This document shows, one piece after another, positions 33,771 to 42,649 of a stretch of 64,000 nucleotides of DNA. The translations under genes were made by a program, and so were the position numbers. The notes below the pieces were generated by a model that was not told the DNA's origin, did not search any database, and worked only from the letters and a program-made list of their open reading frames with translations. The stretch covers positions 1 through 64,000 of the forward strand of contig CAKPPO010000009.1 of assembly GCA_934177725.1 (NCBI GenBank), in the 5' to 3' direction. Position 1 is the first letter of the stretch, and each line of letters begins with the position of its first letter. This DNA comes from an uncultured Clostridia bacterium. GTDB lineage: Bacteria > Bacillota > Clostridia > TANB77 > CAG-508.

Positions 33771-34507
33771 TATTTAATTTCTCTTGCTTTTACTACTAAT
33801 CTTTGTGTTCCATAATTCGTGCAAGTTATAAGAGTTACCTCTCTTCTTCCATTCGTTAATTGGCTAGTACATGCTGTGTCATCTGGGTCTACTGTATATT
33901 TGTCATATACTGAATATTTAACTGTTTTTCCATTAACTCCTTCTAGTTCAATAATATCTCCACTAACTACTTCTGATAAACGACCAAACATTTTCTTACT
34001 TTTGTAGTTATGACCTACTATACAATAATTTCCTATTTCATTTGGAGAAGGTCCCCAATATTTATTAACAGATATTTTTAAAAGGCTTTCTGAAGTTTCG
34101 CTGATTACTGGATATTCTATATCTAATCGAGGTACTCTAACTGTTGCTTCTATTGTATAATCTTCTCCATCAGCAGTTGTATATACTTCTGTAGATGGTT
34201 GTTCTTCTGGCACTACCTCTGGAACATTTATAACTTCATTACTATCATCTAATGCTACAATTATGACATTGTCTTTTTTCTTAATGGTATTATCTACTTC
34301 TTTTTCTTCTCTTCTTTTGGTCATTCCCATTAAGATTTCTTGTGATACTTCTTCGCTCTTTCCTCTATCATACTCTGCATATATATAATAAGAAAATAAT
34401 AAACATGCTAAAAAGACGCATAAAAAGAATTGCAATTTAAACAATTTCTTTTTTCTACGTAATTCTGGTGTTACATATAATTTTTCTGTTACCAAAATTT
34501 GATTCAT
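33770..34507 (-). CDS. Sortase family transpeptidase
   Basis: The 245-residue protein is a membrane-anchored sortase. After a basic N-terminus (RRKKKLFKLQ) comes one membrane helix (FFLCVFLACLLFSYYIYA), a linker of about 60 residues, and the beta-barrel: VRVPRLDIEYPVI, YCIVGHNYKSKKMFGRL with the catalytic histidine, and VTLITCTNYGTQRLVVKA with the TLxTC cysteine and the arginine seven residues later. Class cannot be fixed by eye; the short barrel and motif fit class D or a housekeeping-like form better than class B. No LPxTG protein is visible in the window. It is monocistronic. Confidence 0.9.
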   Translation of the reverse strand: MNQILVTEKLYVTPELRRKKKLFKLQFFLCVFLACLLFSYYIYAEYDRGKSEEVSQEILMGMTKRREEKEVDNTIKKKDNVIIVALDDSNEVINVPEVVPEEQPSTEVYTTADGEDYTIEATVRVPRLDIEYPVISETSESLLKISVNKYWGPSPNEIGNYCIVGHNYKSKKMFGRLSEVVSGDIIELEGVNGKTVKYSVYDKYTVDPDDTACTSQLTNGRREVTLITCTNYGTQRLVVKAREIK

Positions 34508-34595
34508 TTATTATCTCCTATTTATAATCATCTAATTTTATTATACCATAATTATATTTTTATGCAATATTTACAAATAAAATGTTATAAATTTG

Positions 34596-35447
34596 TTATA
34601 TTTTATCAGAAATTTTTGCAAATTGCTCTAATGTTAAATTTTCTCCTCTTACATTTTCGTTTATATTCATCTCATCTAAAATTTGTTTTAGTTTTGTTTT
34701 ATCTATTAATCCACTATTTGAAACCCCATTTAGAAAAGTTTTTCTTCTTTGCATAAATGAAACTTTTATTAATTTAAAAAATGTTTTTTCATCTTTTACT
34801 TTTACTGGTGATGTGTTTCTTATTTTTAGGTTTATTACTTCAGATTCCACTTCTGGTGCAGGTATAAAGCTTTGATTTGATACCTTTACCACTAGTTCTG
34901 TTTCACAATAATATTGCACACTATATGTAATTGCACCTGCTAATTTTTCTCCTGGTTTTGCTGCAAGTCTTTCTGCTACTTCCTTTTGTACCATTACTGT
35001 AATGCTTTTTATATCTAGTTTGTCTTCTAATAGTTTCATTATAATTGGCGTTGTAATATAATATGGAAGATTTGCAACTATTTTCACATCTTTTATTTCA
35101 TTTTCTTCTTTTTCTTTTTTTATTAATTCTTGTAAATCTACTTTTAGGACATCATCATTTATTAATTCAAAATTTGAATATAAATTAAAACGATCCTGTA
35201 AAATTGTAATCATTTTTTTATCAAGCTCTATTGCTATTACTTTTCTAGCTTTTTCTAGCAATTTACAAGTTAATGTTCCTAACCCCGGACCTATCTCTAT
35301 AACTAAGTCCTCATTTGATATTTGGGCTGATTCTACAGTTTTATTTATTACGTCATCATCTATTAAGAAATTTTGCCCTAAACTTTTATTCGCAGTTATA
35401 TTATATTTTTTTAAAAGAAACATCGTTTCATTATATGCGCTTTCCAT
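34596..35447 (-). CDS. rsmA: 16S rRNA (A1518/A1519-N6,N6)-dimethyltransferase RsmA
   Basis: RsmA (KsgA) dimethylates two adenines in helix 45 of 16S rRNA. The 283-residue product shows NKSLGQNFLIDDDVI, the SAM-binding VIEIGPGLGTLTCKLLE, VIAIELDKKMI, and the catalytic VANLPYYITTPIIM (NLPY motif), with QRRKTFLNG near the C-terminus. Loss of KsgA gives kasugamycin resistance in bacteria generally. ATG at 35447 follows GGAGATAAA. In many Firmicutes rsmA is next to tatD, yabE and rnmV; here the tatD/yabE-like pair lies about 28 kb away. Confidence 0.96.
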   Translation of the reverse strand: MESAYNETMFLLKKYNITANKSLGQNFLIDDDVINKTVESAQISNEDLVIEIGPGLGTLTCKLLEKARKVIAIELDKKMITILQDRFNLYSNFELINDDVLKVDLQELIKKEKEENEIKDVKIVANLPYYITTPIIMKLLEDKLDIKSITVMVQKEVAERLAAKPGEKLAGAITYSVQYYCETELVVKVSNQSFIPAPEVESEVINLKIRNTSPVKVKDEKTFFKLIKVSFMQRRKTFLNGVSNSGLIDKTKLKQILDEMNINENVRGENLTLEQFAKISDKI

Positions 35448-35592
35448 TTTATCTCCATTCTTTAAACTATTTTTGGCTAATTTTATAGTTTCATTTTTAC
35501 ACTCTTAATATAATTTTTATTACTTTCTAGTTTAAACTCTCTTTTTTATCCTAACTATTTTACCATAAATTAACGTGATTGTCTATTTTCTA

Positions 35593-35621
35593 TTGATTTT
35601 TATTCATATTTTCTGTACAAT
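35593..35621 (+). promoter_or_regulatory. Promoter of the second PBP gene
   Basis: TTGATT (35593-35598), a 17-base spacer and TACAAT (35616-35621) lie about 40 bases before the PBP ATG on the plus strand, divergent from rsmA. Confidence 0.6.
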
Positions 35622-35659
35622 GTTATTGATAAAATACAAATGTAAAAGATGGTGAAAAA

Positions 35660-37930
35660 ATGGATAAAAGAAAAAAAGTTTCTAAATCAAAAAATATAAA
35701 GACTTCTAATAGTGTCAGCTCTAAGGTTGAAAGAAAAAACGTAAAATCTGTAAAATCAAAAAATTTACTTATATGTATGCTTATTATATTTGCTATACTT
35801 TTGCTACTTATATTAAGGCTAGCATACCTACAATTTATTAAAGGTCCCGATTTAAAAGAAGCAGCTAATCGCCAACAAGCTACAAATCGTGTTGTAAGTG
35901 CTAAAAGAGGTAACATTTATGATTCTACCGGGAAACTGCTTGCAGCTAGCGCTTCTGTAGATACCGTTAGTATTAATCCCTCTAAAATAAAGAAAGAAAA
36001 TAGAGAAAAAGTAGCAAAAGCATTTTCCGAAATTTTTGAATTAGATTATGAAGAAACTTTAGCTAAAGTAAATAATAGCACAAGTTCTTTCGAAACTATG
36101 GCAAAAAAAGTAGAAAAAGATAAAATCACAAAATTGCAACAATGGATGAAGGAAACAGAAATCTATTCAGGCATTAATATAGATGAAGATGTTAAAAGAT
36201 ATTATCCATACGGAACACTTGCTTCTAATTTAATTGGATTCTGTAATACAGATAATGAAGGTCAAGAAGGTATAGAACTAAAATGGAATAGTGTTTTAAG
36301 TGGTACATCTGGAAAAATTACTAGTATAGAAAATGCTGCAGCTCAGTTAATACCTGATAAAAATGAAACTTACATACCTGCTGAAAATGGAAACAACATT
36401 ACTTTAACTATAGATGCCAATATTCAAACTATTGCTGAAAAATATTTAAAACAAGCATGTATAGAAAATGACTGTAAAAGTGGTGGGAATGTAATTATAA
36501 TGAATCCTTCAACTGGAGATATCTTGGCAATGGCTACATATCCTGATTACGATTTAAATTCACCAAGAACACCAAATGATAGTCTTTCTAGTACTTGGGA
36601 TACTCTTTCAAGTGAGGACCAAGTCAATTCTCTAATAAAAATGTGGCGAAATAAATCTGTTTCAGATACATATGAACCTGGCTCTACTTTTAAAATAATT
36701 ACTGCTGCCATAGGTTTAGAAGAGGGCGTTGTAAACACAGATACTCCCGGCGATTTTTATTGTTCAGGTTCTGAATTAATAAATGGTATTAAAATTAACT
36801 GTTGGAAATATCAAACAACTCATGGAAGCCAAACTTTAAGACAAGCTTTAATGAATTCTTGTAACCCTGCATTAATGCAACTTGGAAAGAGAATTGGTGC
36901 TCCAACTTTATATAAATATTATGAAGCCTTTGGTTTATTTGATAAAACTGGAATTGCAACTTCTGGAGAAGCTAACAGCTATTTCTGGAATTTAGATGAC
37001 GTAGGACCTATAGAACTTGCAACAATGTCATTTGGTCAACGTTTCCGTGTCACTCCTATTCAACTAATTACTGCTGTATCTTCTGTTGCAAATAATGGTG
37101 TTCTAGTTGAGCCACGTATTGTAAAACAAGTTGAAAATCCAGACACTGGCGCTATTACTTCTATAGAATCTACTAATGTACGACAAGTAATTTCAAAAGA
37201 AACATCTGATAAGTTAATGAATATGTTAGAATCTGTTGTAACTGAAGGAACTGGTAGATACGGACAAGTTAAAGGTTATAGTATAGCTGGAAAGACAGGT
37301 ACTTCAGAGCCAGATTCTACAAATGAAAATGCAATGTATGTAGCATCATTTGTTGGAATCTCTCCTGTTCAAAATCCTGAGGTAGTTGCATTAGTTACAT
37401 TATATGATCCAAAAGGAAAAGCAGGACATCAAGGTGGTACAATAGCTGCACCTGTTGTTTCTCAGATACTAAGTGAAGTATTACCTTATTTAGGAGTCCC
37501 ATCAGACGATTTATCTTCTGATGAAGGTACAAATACTGTTACTACAACTACATTATTAGATGTTAGAAATAAAACTTTAGCAGAAGCTAAAAAGATAATT
37601 GAAGATGCAGGATTTACTTGCAATATTTCAGGCGAGGATACTTCTTTACTAGTAACAGACCAAGTTCCAAAGCCAGGTACGGCTTTAGTAAGTGGAGCTA
37701 TTGTTAATTTATATTCAGAAGGAAATGAAGCTAGAATATCACAAGAAGTACCAGACTTAAAAGGAATGAGTTATTTACAAGCCAAAAGTGCTTTAAAGCA
37801 AAAGAATTTAAATATTCACGTAACTGGAACAGGAACTGTTCTTTCACAAGATCCTATGGCTGGAACTTCTGTAGAAGAAGGAACTGTTATAAATGTAACA
37901 CTAAAAAAAGAAATACAAGATGCACATTAA
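35660..37930 (+). CDS. Class B penicillin-binding protein with two PASTA domains (SpoVD/PBP2B-like)
   Basis: The 756-residue protein is a paralogue of the PBP at 29119 and shares its plan: a basic tail, one membrane helix (LLICMLIIFAILLLLILRLAYL), pedestal (KRGNIYDSTGKLLAA), transpeptidase motifs EPGSTFKIITA, MNSCNPALMQ and AGKTGTSEPD. It differs in having two C-terminal PASTA domains (LLDVRNKTLAEAKKIIEDAG and VPDLKGMSYLQAKSALKQKN). Two such genes often reflect one division enzyme and one sporulation enzyme (SpoVD) in Clostridia; which is which is not shown. Position outside dcw, on the opposite strand, with its own promoter and terminator, suggests separate control. Confidence 0.92.
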   Translation: MDKRKKVSKSKNIKTSNSVSSKVERKNVKSVKSKNLLICMLIIFAILLLLILRLAYLQFIKGPDLKEAANRQQATNRVVSAKRGNIYDSTGKLLAASASVDTVSINPSKIKKENREKVAKAFSEIFELDYEETLAKVNNSTSSFETMAKKVEKDKITKLQQWMKETEIYSGINIDEDVKRYYPYGTLASNLIGFCNTDNEGQEGIELKWNSVLSGTSGKITSIENAAAQLIPDKNETYIPAENGNNITLTIDANIQTIAEKYLKQACIENDCKSGGNVIIMNPSTGDILAMATYPDYDLNSPRTPNDSLSSTWDTLSSEDQVNSLIKMWRNKSVSDTYEPGSTFKIITAAIGLEEGVVNTDTPGDFYCSGSELINGIKINCWKYQTTHGSQTLRQALMNSCNPALMQLGKRIGAPTLYKYYEAFGLFDKTGIATSGEANSYFWNLDDVGPIELATMSFGQRFRVTPIQLITAVSSVANNGVLVEPRIVKQVENPDTGAITSIESTNVRQVISKETSDKLMNMLESVVTEGTGRYGQVKGYSIAGKTGTSEPDSTNENAMYVASFVGISPVQNPEVVALVTLYDPKGKAGHQGGTIAAPVVSQILSEVLPYLGVPSDDLSSDEGTNTVTTTTLLDVRNKTLAEAKKIIEDAGFTCNISGEDTSLLVTDQVPKPGTALVSGAIVNLYSEGNEARISQEVPDLKGMSYLQAKSALKQKNLNIHVTGTGTVLSQDPMAGTSVEEGTVINVTLKKEIQDAH

Positions 37931-37952
37931 AAACATTTTGCATTTATGTAAT

Positions 37953-37991
37953 AAAATAGCAAACTTAAAATCTTCTTAAGTTTGCTATTTT
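37953..37991. terminator. Bidirectional terminator between PBP and SDR genes
   Basis: AAAATAGCAAACTTAA (37953-37968) and TTAAGTTTGCTATTTT (37976-37991) are perfect complements around a 7-base loop, in convergent space. Confidence 0.8.
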
Positions 37992-37997
37992 TATTTA

Positions 37998-38768
37998 TTA
38001 TTGTATTTTTTTACTTTGCATATGGTAGCATATTTTTGTGCTAATTGTGTCTGGTGATATTTTACTTAAAAATCTCGCCATTTTAATTTTCCATCCTGGA
38101 ATAATTAAAAACTTTCCTTTTAAAGTTTTATTTATTGCATATTGAGCAACATATTCACTAGATAATCCTTTTAATGCAAATCTTACACTTGCTACTTTAT
38201 TAAAGTTTGTATTTACAGGTCCTGGGCATAAAACGCTTATTTTAACATTTGATTTATCTTTCCTTAACTCTTCTCTTATAGCTTGGCTAAACCTTAATAC
38301 ATAATTTTTTGTTGCATAATATGTTGCCATTAATGGACCTGCCATAAAAGATGCCACAGATGCAACATTAAGGATTCTTCCACTATCTCTTTCTACCATG
38401 TCTTTTAAAAACATTTTTGTTAAAATGTGTACTGCTTTTATGTTTGTATCTACCATTTTCATTTCTGTTTCTAAATCTGTATTTATCATTTTGCCACATA
38501 ATCCAAATCCTGCATTGTTAATTAGCAAATCTATATTTTGGTATTTTTCTTTTACTTCATTATATAGTTTTAAACACTCTTCTTCTTTGCTTAAATCTGC
38601 TAAATATATATCTACTTTATTGTTATTCTTCTCATTTAATTCTTTTTTTAATTCTTTTAAATTCTCTTCATTTCTTGCTGTTATAATTATATCATAATTT
38701 AAATTATTCAATATTCGAGCCATGTCTCTTCCTATTCCAGAAGATGCTCCCGTAATTAGTGCTATCAT
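37998..38768 (-). CDS. Short-chain dehydrogenase/reductase
   Basis: This 256-residue NAD(P)-dependent oxidoreductase has the classical SDR features: ALITGASSGIGRDMA (TGxxxGxG cofactor loop, residues about 3-17), LINNAGFGLCG (NNAG), NVASVASFMAGPLMATYYATKN with the catalytic Ser, Tyr and Lys (YxxxK), and CPGPVNTNF. It resembles the YqjQ/DltE group of bacterial SDRs with the motif FGLCGKM; the substrate cannot be named. It is 21 bases downstream of the toxin gene stop region in the same direction but is probably an independent function. Confidence 0.9.
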   Translation of the reverse strand: MIALITGASSGIGRDMARILNNLNYDIIITARNEENLKELKKELNEKNNNKVDIYLADLSKEEECLKLYNEVKEKYQNIDLLINNAGFGLCGKMINTDLETEMKMVDTNIKAVHILTKMFLKDMVERDSGRILNVASVASFMAGPLMATYYATKNYVLRFSQAIREELRKDKSNVKISVLCPGPVNTNFNKVASVRFALKGLSSEYVAQYAINKTLKGKFLIIPGWKIKMARFLSKISPDTISTKICYHMQSKKIQ

Positions 38769-38789
38769 ATTTCTTTTTCCCTTTTTAAT

Positions 38790-39080
38790 TTATTTAAATA
38801 AATCTGAATGACTTCCCGTATCAACTAATAATAAAATAAGTGTATTTTTATCTTTCATATATACTAATAACCAATCTGGTTTTATATGACATTCCCATAT
38901 TCCATTTTTCTTTGGCTCTAATAAATGATTATGATATTTTTCTGGTAATATTGTATCATTTATTAACATTTCAATAACTTTTTTAAATTCTTTTTCGTCA
39001 TATCCTTGCTTTGTTATTAGTTTTTTATATGATTTTTTAAATTTAGTTGTACGTTGTATTTTGTATTTATTCATTGTCAT
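38790..39080 (-). CDS. YafQ/RelE-type mRNA interferase toxin
   Basis: The 96-residue protein is a RelE-superfamily toxin of the YafQ subgroup: YKIQRTTKFKKSYKKLITKQG, then LLEPKKNGIWECHIKPDWLLVYMKD and LLLVDTGSHSDLFK. The closing H-x-D-L-F with a histidine and the D-W-L-x-Y strand are the YafQ active-site pattern. Such toxins cleave mRNA in the ribosomal A site. Its ATG overlaps the antitoxin gene by 14 bases, the usual antitoxin-first order that ensures toxin is made only with antitoxin. Confidence 0.92.
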   Translation of the reverse strand: MTMNKYKIQRTTKFKKSYKKLITKQGYDEKEFKKVIEMLINDTILPEKYHNHLLEPKKNGIWECHIKPDWLLVYMKDKNTLILLLVDTGSHSDLFK

Positions 39081-39351
39081 TTAGATCCTCCATTAATTCA
39101 TCTACACTATTAAATGTTTTATATTTATCAGAGTTCTTCATCATTCTGTTAGCTTCTGCTATTGCCTCTAACATTTCATCATTAAATTTTGGTTTTTTTA
39201 TCATAAAAGGAATACTTTCTGTTAATACAACTTGCTTTAAAAATATAGTAACTGCATCTGCTATATTCATTCCTAGTTCATTTAATGTTTCTTCTACTTC
39301 TTTTTTTAATTTTGGTTCTACTCTTATATTAATTGTTTCAGTTTTAGTCAT
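39067..39351 (-). CDS. DinJ/RelB-type antitoxin
   Basis: The 94-residue protein begins TKTETINIRVEPKLKKEVE, a ribbon-helix-helix DNA-binding domain, and continues GMNIADAVTIFLKQVVLTESIPF, the signature of DinJ/RelB antitoxins; the C-terminal helical part would wrap the toxin. I choose ATG 39351, directly behind GGAGGTGAATTTAAT, rather than the longer frame from 39393. It is the first gene of a two-gene operon and likely represses it through the palindrome at 39401-39417. Confidence 0.92.
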   Translation of the reverse strand: MTKTETINIRVEPKLKKEVEETLNELGMNIADAVTIFLKQVVLTESIPFMIKKPKFNDEMLEAIAEANRMMKNSDKYKTFNSVDELMEDLNDNE

Positions 39352-39383
39352 ATTAAATTCACCTCCATTCATAATATATTTAT

Positions 39384-39417
39384 ATTGTAACACATTGTGT
39401 ATACATTGTCAATGTAT
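39384..39417 (-). promoter_or_regulatory. Toxin-antitoxin promoter and palindromic operator
   Basis: TTGACA (39412-39407), 17 bases and TACAAT (39389-39384) form a near-consensus promoter on the minus strand. A perfect palindrome ATACATTG-t-CAATGTAT (39401-39417) covers the -35 element, as expected for autorepression by the ribbon-helix-helix antitoxin. Confidence 0.85.
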
Positions 39418-39517
39418 CATTATATTATATTATTTTTTCCAAACTTTAGTTACAATATACAAAATAAAAAGAAACAATTGTAAAACTGCTTCTTTATTTT
39501 AATTTATTTGTATTATT

Positions 39518-39549
39518 TGACGCAAAAGGAAGCGTCCCCCTTTGCGTCA
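39518..39549. repeat. REP-like hairpin after ftsH
   Basis: TGACGCAAA (39518-39526) and TTTGCGTCA (39541-39549) are perfect arms with a loop holding GGAAGCGTCCCCC. This is the common Firmicutes REP-type motif family with a GACGCAAA stem and a GTCCCC core. It lies 6 bases past the ftsH stop. Confidence 0.7.
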
Positions 39550-39554
39550 TATTT

Positions 39555-41384
39555 CTAGTTATTAAAGATGGCGTCAAATTCTTCTCCATCAATTTTTTCT
39601 TTTTCTAATAGTACTCCTGCTACAGCATGTAATTTATCGATATTATCTCTTAAAATTTGTTCTGCTCTTCTATATGCATTGTCAACTATTTTCTTAACTT
39701 CTTCATCTATAACTGCTGCTGTTTCTTCTGAGTATTCTTTTGCTTGTGCAAAATCTCTACCTAAAAATACTTCTTCTTGTCCTGAACCCAGCATTATTGC
39801 TCCAATTCTATCGCTCATACCATATTTTGTAACCATATTTCTTGCAATTTGAGTTGCTCTTTGTATGTCATTACTTGCACCTGTTGATACATCATTTAGA
39901 ATTAAACTTTCAGCTACTCTACCACCAAGTAAAGATACAATTGTCTCTTCCATTTCAGATTTAGACATGAAGTTTTTGTCTTCTGTTGGACGATACATTG
40001 TATATCCGCCAGCCATTCCTCTAGGTACTATTGATATTTGATGAACAGGGTCTTGTGTTGGTAAGAATCTACTTACAACAGCGTGACCTGCCTCATGATA
40101 TGCTACTAATTTATTTTCTTTTTCGTTTCTAACTTTTGTTCTCTTCTCTGGTCCCATTGTTACTTTTACCATAGCATCTTCTATTTCTTTCATTCCGATT
40201 TCTGGTAAATTTCTTCTTGCAGCAAGTAGAGCTGCTTCGTTTAATACGTTTTCTAGGTCTGCTCCTGCAAATCCTGATGTATTTTTAGCAATTACTCTTA
40301 AATCTACATCATCTGCTAATCTTTTCTTTCTACTATGAACTTCTAATATTTGTTCTCTTGCTTTTACGTCTGGTGCTCCTACTACAATTTGTCTGTCAAA
40401 TCTTCCTGCACGAAGTAGTGCTTTGTCTAGTACGTCTGGACGGTTTGTTGCAGCTAATACGATAACTCCTTCATTTTCTGCAAATCCATCCATTTCAACT
40501 AATAATTGATTTAATGTTTGTTCTCTTTCATCATGTCCTCCACCAAGTCCTGCACCTCTTTGACGTCCAACTGCATCAATTTCATCTATGAATATAATAC
40601 ATGGTGCTTTTCTTTTTGCTTCCTCAAATAAGTCTCTAACTCTTGATGCACCAACACCAACAAACATTTCTACGAAATCTGAACCACTTATAATAAAGAA
40701 TGGTACTCCTGCTTCTCCTGCTACTGCTTTTGCAAGTAATGTTTTACCTGTACCCGGTTGACCTACAAGTAATACACCTTTTGGGATTCTTGCACCCATT
40801 TCTGTGAATTTTCTAGGATTTTTTAAGAATTCTACAATTTCTTCTAATTCTTCTTTTTCTTCATCTACACCTGCTACATCTTTAAATGTAACTTTTGCTT
40901 TATCTTGTGGGTTTAGCATTCTTGCTCTACTTTTTCCAAATGTCATTGTTTTGTTTCCACCAGCTTGGTTTCCATTCATTAGGAAGAACCAGAAAATGAT
41001 GAATATTGCAAGTATTCCAAATGGAGTAAGTAAACTTAAACCTATTGCCCAAATTGATTGTGATTTTTCTGTTACTTTAACACTATCTGTTTTCATTGAT
41101 TCTTGAAGATTGCTCATCAAACTATCAATACTTGGAATATTAACTTCTTTTTTAACATTATCATTTTTTAATAATACTTCTGAACTTTTTCCATCTGAAG
41201 CTATTTCAATTTCTTTTACTTCTCCAGCCTCTATTTTTGAAATTAATTCTGAATAAGCTAGTTTATTGTTTGAATTATCTAATATAGAAGTAATTACAAC
41301 AATAAATATAACTAGAATTATTAGCCACATTGCTAACGTTTTTATACTATTTTTCAATTTATTTGCCTCCTTAAATTTAAACAA
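39555..41384 (-). CDS. ftsH: ATP-dependent zinc metalloprotease FtsH
   Basis: FtsH is the membrane-bound AAA protease that degrades misfolded membrane proteins and regulators. The 609-residue product has two membrane helices (about residues 15-33 and 112-136) flanking a small external domain, the AAA module with GQPGTGKT (Walker A), IIFIDEIDAVG (Walker B), AGRFDRQI (SRH) and the zinc site YHEAGHAVV. Length is normal; the C-terminal tail is short. It lies downstream of tilS; the usual hpt gene between them is missing. ATG at 41384 follows AAGGAGGCAAAT. Confidence 0.97.
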   Translation of the reverse strand: MFKFKEANKLKNSIKTLAMWLIILVIFIVVITSILDNSNNKLAYSELISKIEAGEVKEIEIASDGKSSEVLLKNDNVKKEVNIPSIDSLMSNLQESMKTDSVKVTEKSQSIWAIGLSLLTPFGILAIFIIFWFFLMNGNQAGGNKTMTFGKSRARMLNPQDKAKVTFKDVAGVDEEKEELEEIVEFLKNPRKFTEMGARIPKGVLLVGQPGTGKTLLAKAVAGEAGVPFFIISGSDFVEMFVGVGASRVRDLFEEAKRKAPCIIFIDEIDAVGRQRGAGLGGGHDEREQTLNQLLVEMDGFAENEGVIVLAATNRPDVLDKALLRAGRFDRQIVVGAPDVKAREQILEVHSRKKRLADDVDLRVIAKNTSGFAGADLENVLNEAALLAARRNLPEIGMKEIEDAMVKVTMGPEKRTKVRNEKENKLVAYHEAGHAVVSRFLPTQDPVHQISIVPRGMAGGYTMYRPTEDKNFMSKSEMEETIVSLLGGRVAESLILNDVSTGASNDIQRATQIARNMVTKYGMSDRIGAIMLGSGQEEVFLGRDFAQAKEYSEETAAVIDEEVKKIVDNAYRRAEQILRDNIDKLHAVAGVLLEKEKIDGEEFDAIFNN

Positions 41385-41458
41385 ATACTTTTATCTACTT
41401 TTGCACTATAACATATTAAATTTTTATTTGCAAGAGTTTTTCATCAACTTTTTTTCGT

Positions 41459-41483
41459 CAAATCCTTACACTGCAAGGATTTG
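41459..41483. repeat. Hairpin after tilS
   Basis: CAAATCCTT (41459-41467) and AAGGATTTG (41475-41483) pair around ACACTGC, flanked by CGT and ACG. On the minus strand no T-run follows, so it is more REP-like than a classical terminator. Confidence 0.5.
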
Positions 41484-41508
41484 TTTACGGAACTTTCCCC
41501 TTTGCCTA

Positions 41509-42522
41509 TTATAATTTTATGAAAAAAATTTTTCCTTTTCCTACTTTTACTTTTATATTCTTATTTGGTGTTAAAAATTTATTTCCTATATTATTTGTAC
41601 AAAGCTTAACAATGTCTGTAATATGTATTTTTTCAATGTTTTGCTTACTTCCCATTAGTATATTTATAGTATATCTAACTAGTCTATTTTTTATTACTGT
41701 TTCTTCACAATTAAATTTTTTTAAGTCTAAAATTATTGTATTGCTTCCCTCAAATTGTTTATTCCCTAAATATTCCTCGATTAAAACTTGTTCATATGTT
41801 TTTTTTACTTGTTTTTCTAAATATTCGTCTTCTTTTGAGACTAATTGAGACATACGATTTAATGAAGTTATAATATTAGGGTTGAATTTTTTTTCTATAA
41901 AAGGAATTAACTCATTTCTAACTTTATTTCTTGTATAAATATTTTCATTGTTTGTTTTATCTATCTTTGGCTCCAATTTTTGCTCTTCACAATATTCTTC
42001 TATTTCTTTTCTTATAAGTTCTATTATTGGTCTTATAAATTTATTTTCTCTTTTTATTTCTATTCCCTTAATACCAGATAAACCTGTTCCACGAATTATA
42101 TTCATTAAAATTGTTTCTGCATTATCATTTGCAGTATGTGCTGTAGCTATTTTATTTGCTTTACATTTATCTGCAACTTCTTCAAAGAATGAATATCTAA
42201 GTTTTCTTCCTGCTTCTTCTGTTCCTATTTTACTTTCTTTTGCAAGTTCTTCAACTTTTTCTTTTTTTACATAGCATGGAATATTATTCTTTTTGCAAAA
42301 TTCTTGAACATACTTAGTTTCTTCATCCGCTTCTACTCTAATTCCGTGATTTATGTGCGCCACTACTATTTTGCAATTTATTTTTTTCATTTTATTTAGA
42401 GAAATAAGTACATTTAATAAAGTCATAGAATCTGGTCCCCCAGACACACCTACAACAATAGCATCTCCATTTTCAATTAATTCATACTTTCTAATTGTTT
42501 CCAATACTTTTTCTTCTATCAT
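41509..42522 (-). CDS. tilS: tRNA(Ile)-lysidine synthase TilS
   Basis: TilS converts C34 of the CAU-anticodon tRNA-Ile to lysidine so that it reads AUA, an essential step in an AT-rich genome full of AUA codons. The 337-residue protein has the PP-loop VVGVSGGPDSMTLLNVL (SGGxDS), VAHINHGIR and ATAHTANDNAETILMNIIRGTG. It is shorter than the E. coli type (about 430) and the C-terminal domain is reduced. Start ATG 42522 with a GGAAGGAAG region upstream. Neighbour of ftsH as in many Firmicutes. Confidence 0.94.
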   Translation of the reverse strand: MIEEKVLETIRKYELIENGDAIVVGVSGGPDSMTLLNVLISLNKMKKINCKIVVAHINHGIRVEADEETKYVQEFCKKNNIPCYVKKEKVEELAKESKIGTEEAGRKLRYSFFEEVADKCKANKIATAHTANDNAETILMNIIRGTGLSGIKGIEIKRENKFIRPIIELIRKEIEEYCEEQKLEPKIDKTNNENIYTRNKVRNELIPFIEKKFNPNIITSLNRMSQLVSKEDEYLEKQVKKTYEQVLIEEYLGNKQFEGSNTIILDLKKFNCEETVIKNRLVRYTINILMGSKQNIEKIHITDIVKLCTNNIGNKFLTPNKNIKVKVGKGKIFFIKL

Positions 42523-42618
42523 TTTCTTTTCTTCTTTCCTTCTTTCCTTAAAGGTATTATAACAATTTTTATAATAAAATGTTTTTCTATATTTTTACTA
42601 TAGTATCTTTTAACAAAT

Positions 42619-42642
42619 ATTCGCCTACTATAATAGGCGAAT
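42619..42642. terminator. Terminator-like hairpin after dnaB
   Basis: ATTCGCCTA (42619-42627) and TAGGCGAAT (42634-42642) form a compact stem 7 bases past the dnaB stop. On the minus strand the hairpin is followed by ATTTGTT. Confidence 0.6.
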
Positions 42643-42649
42643 TTTTAGT

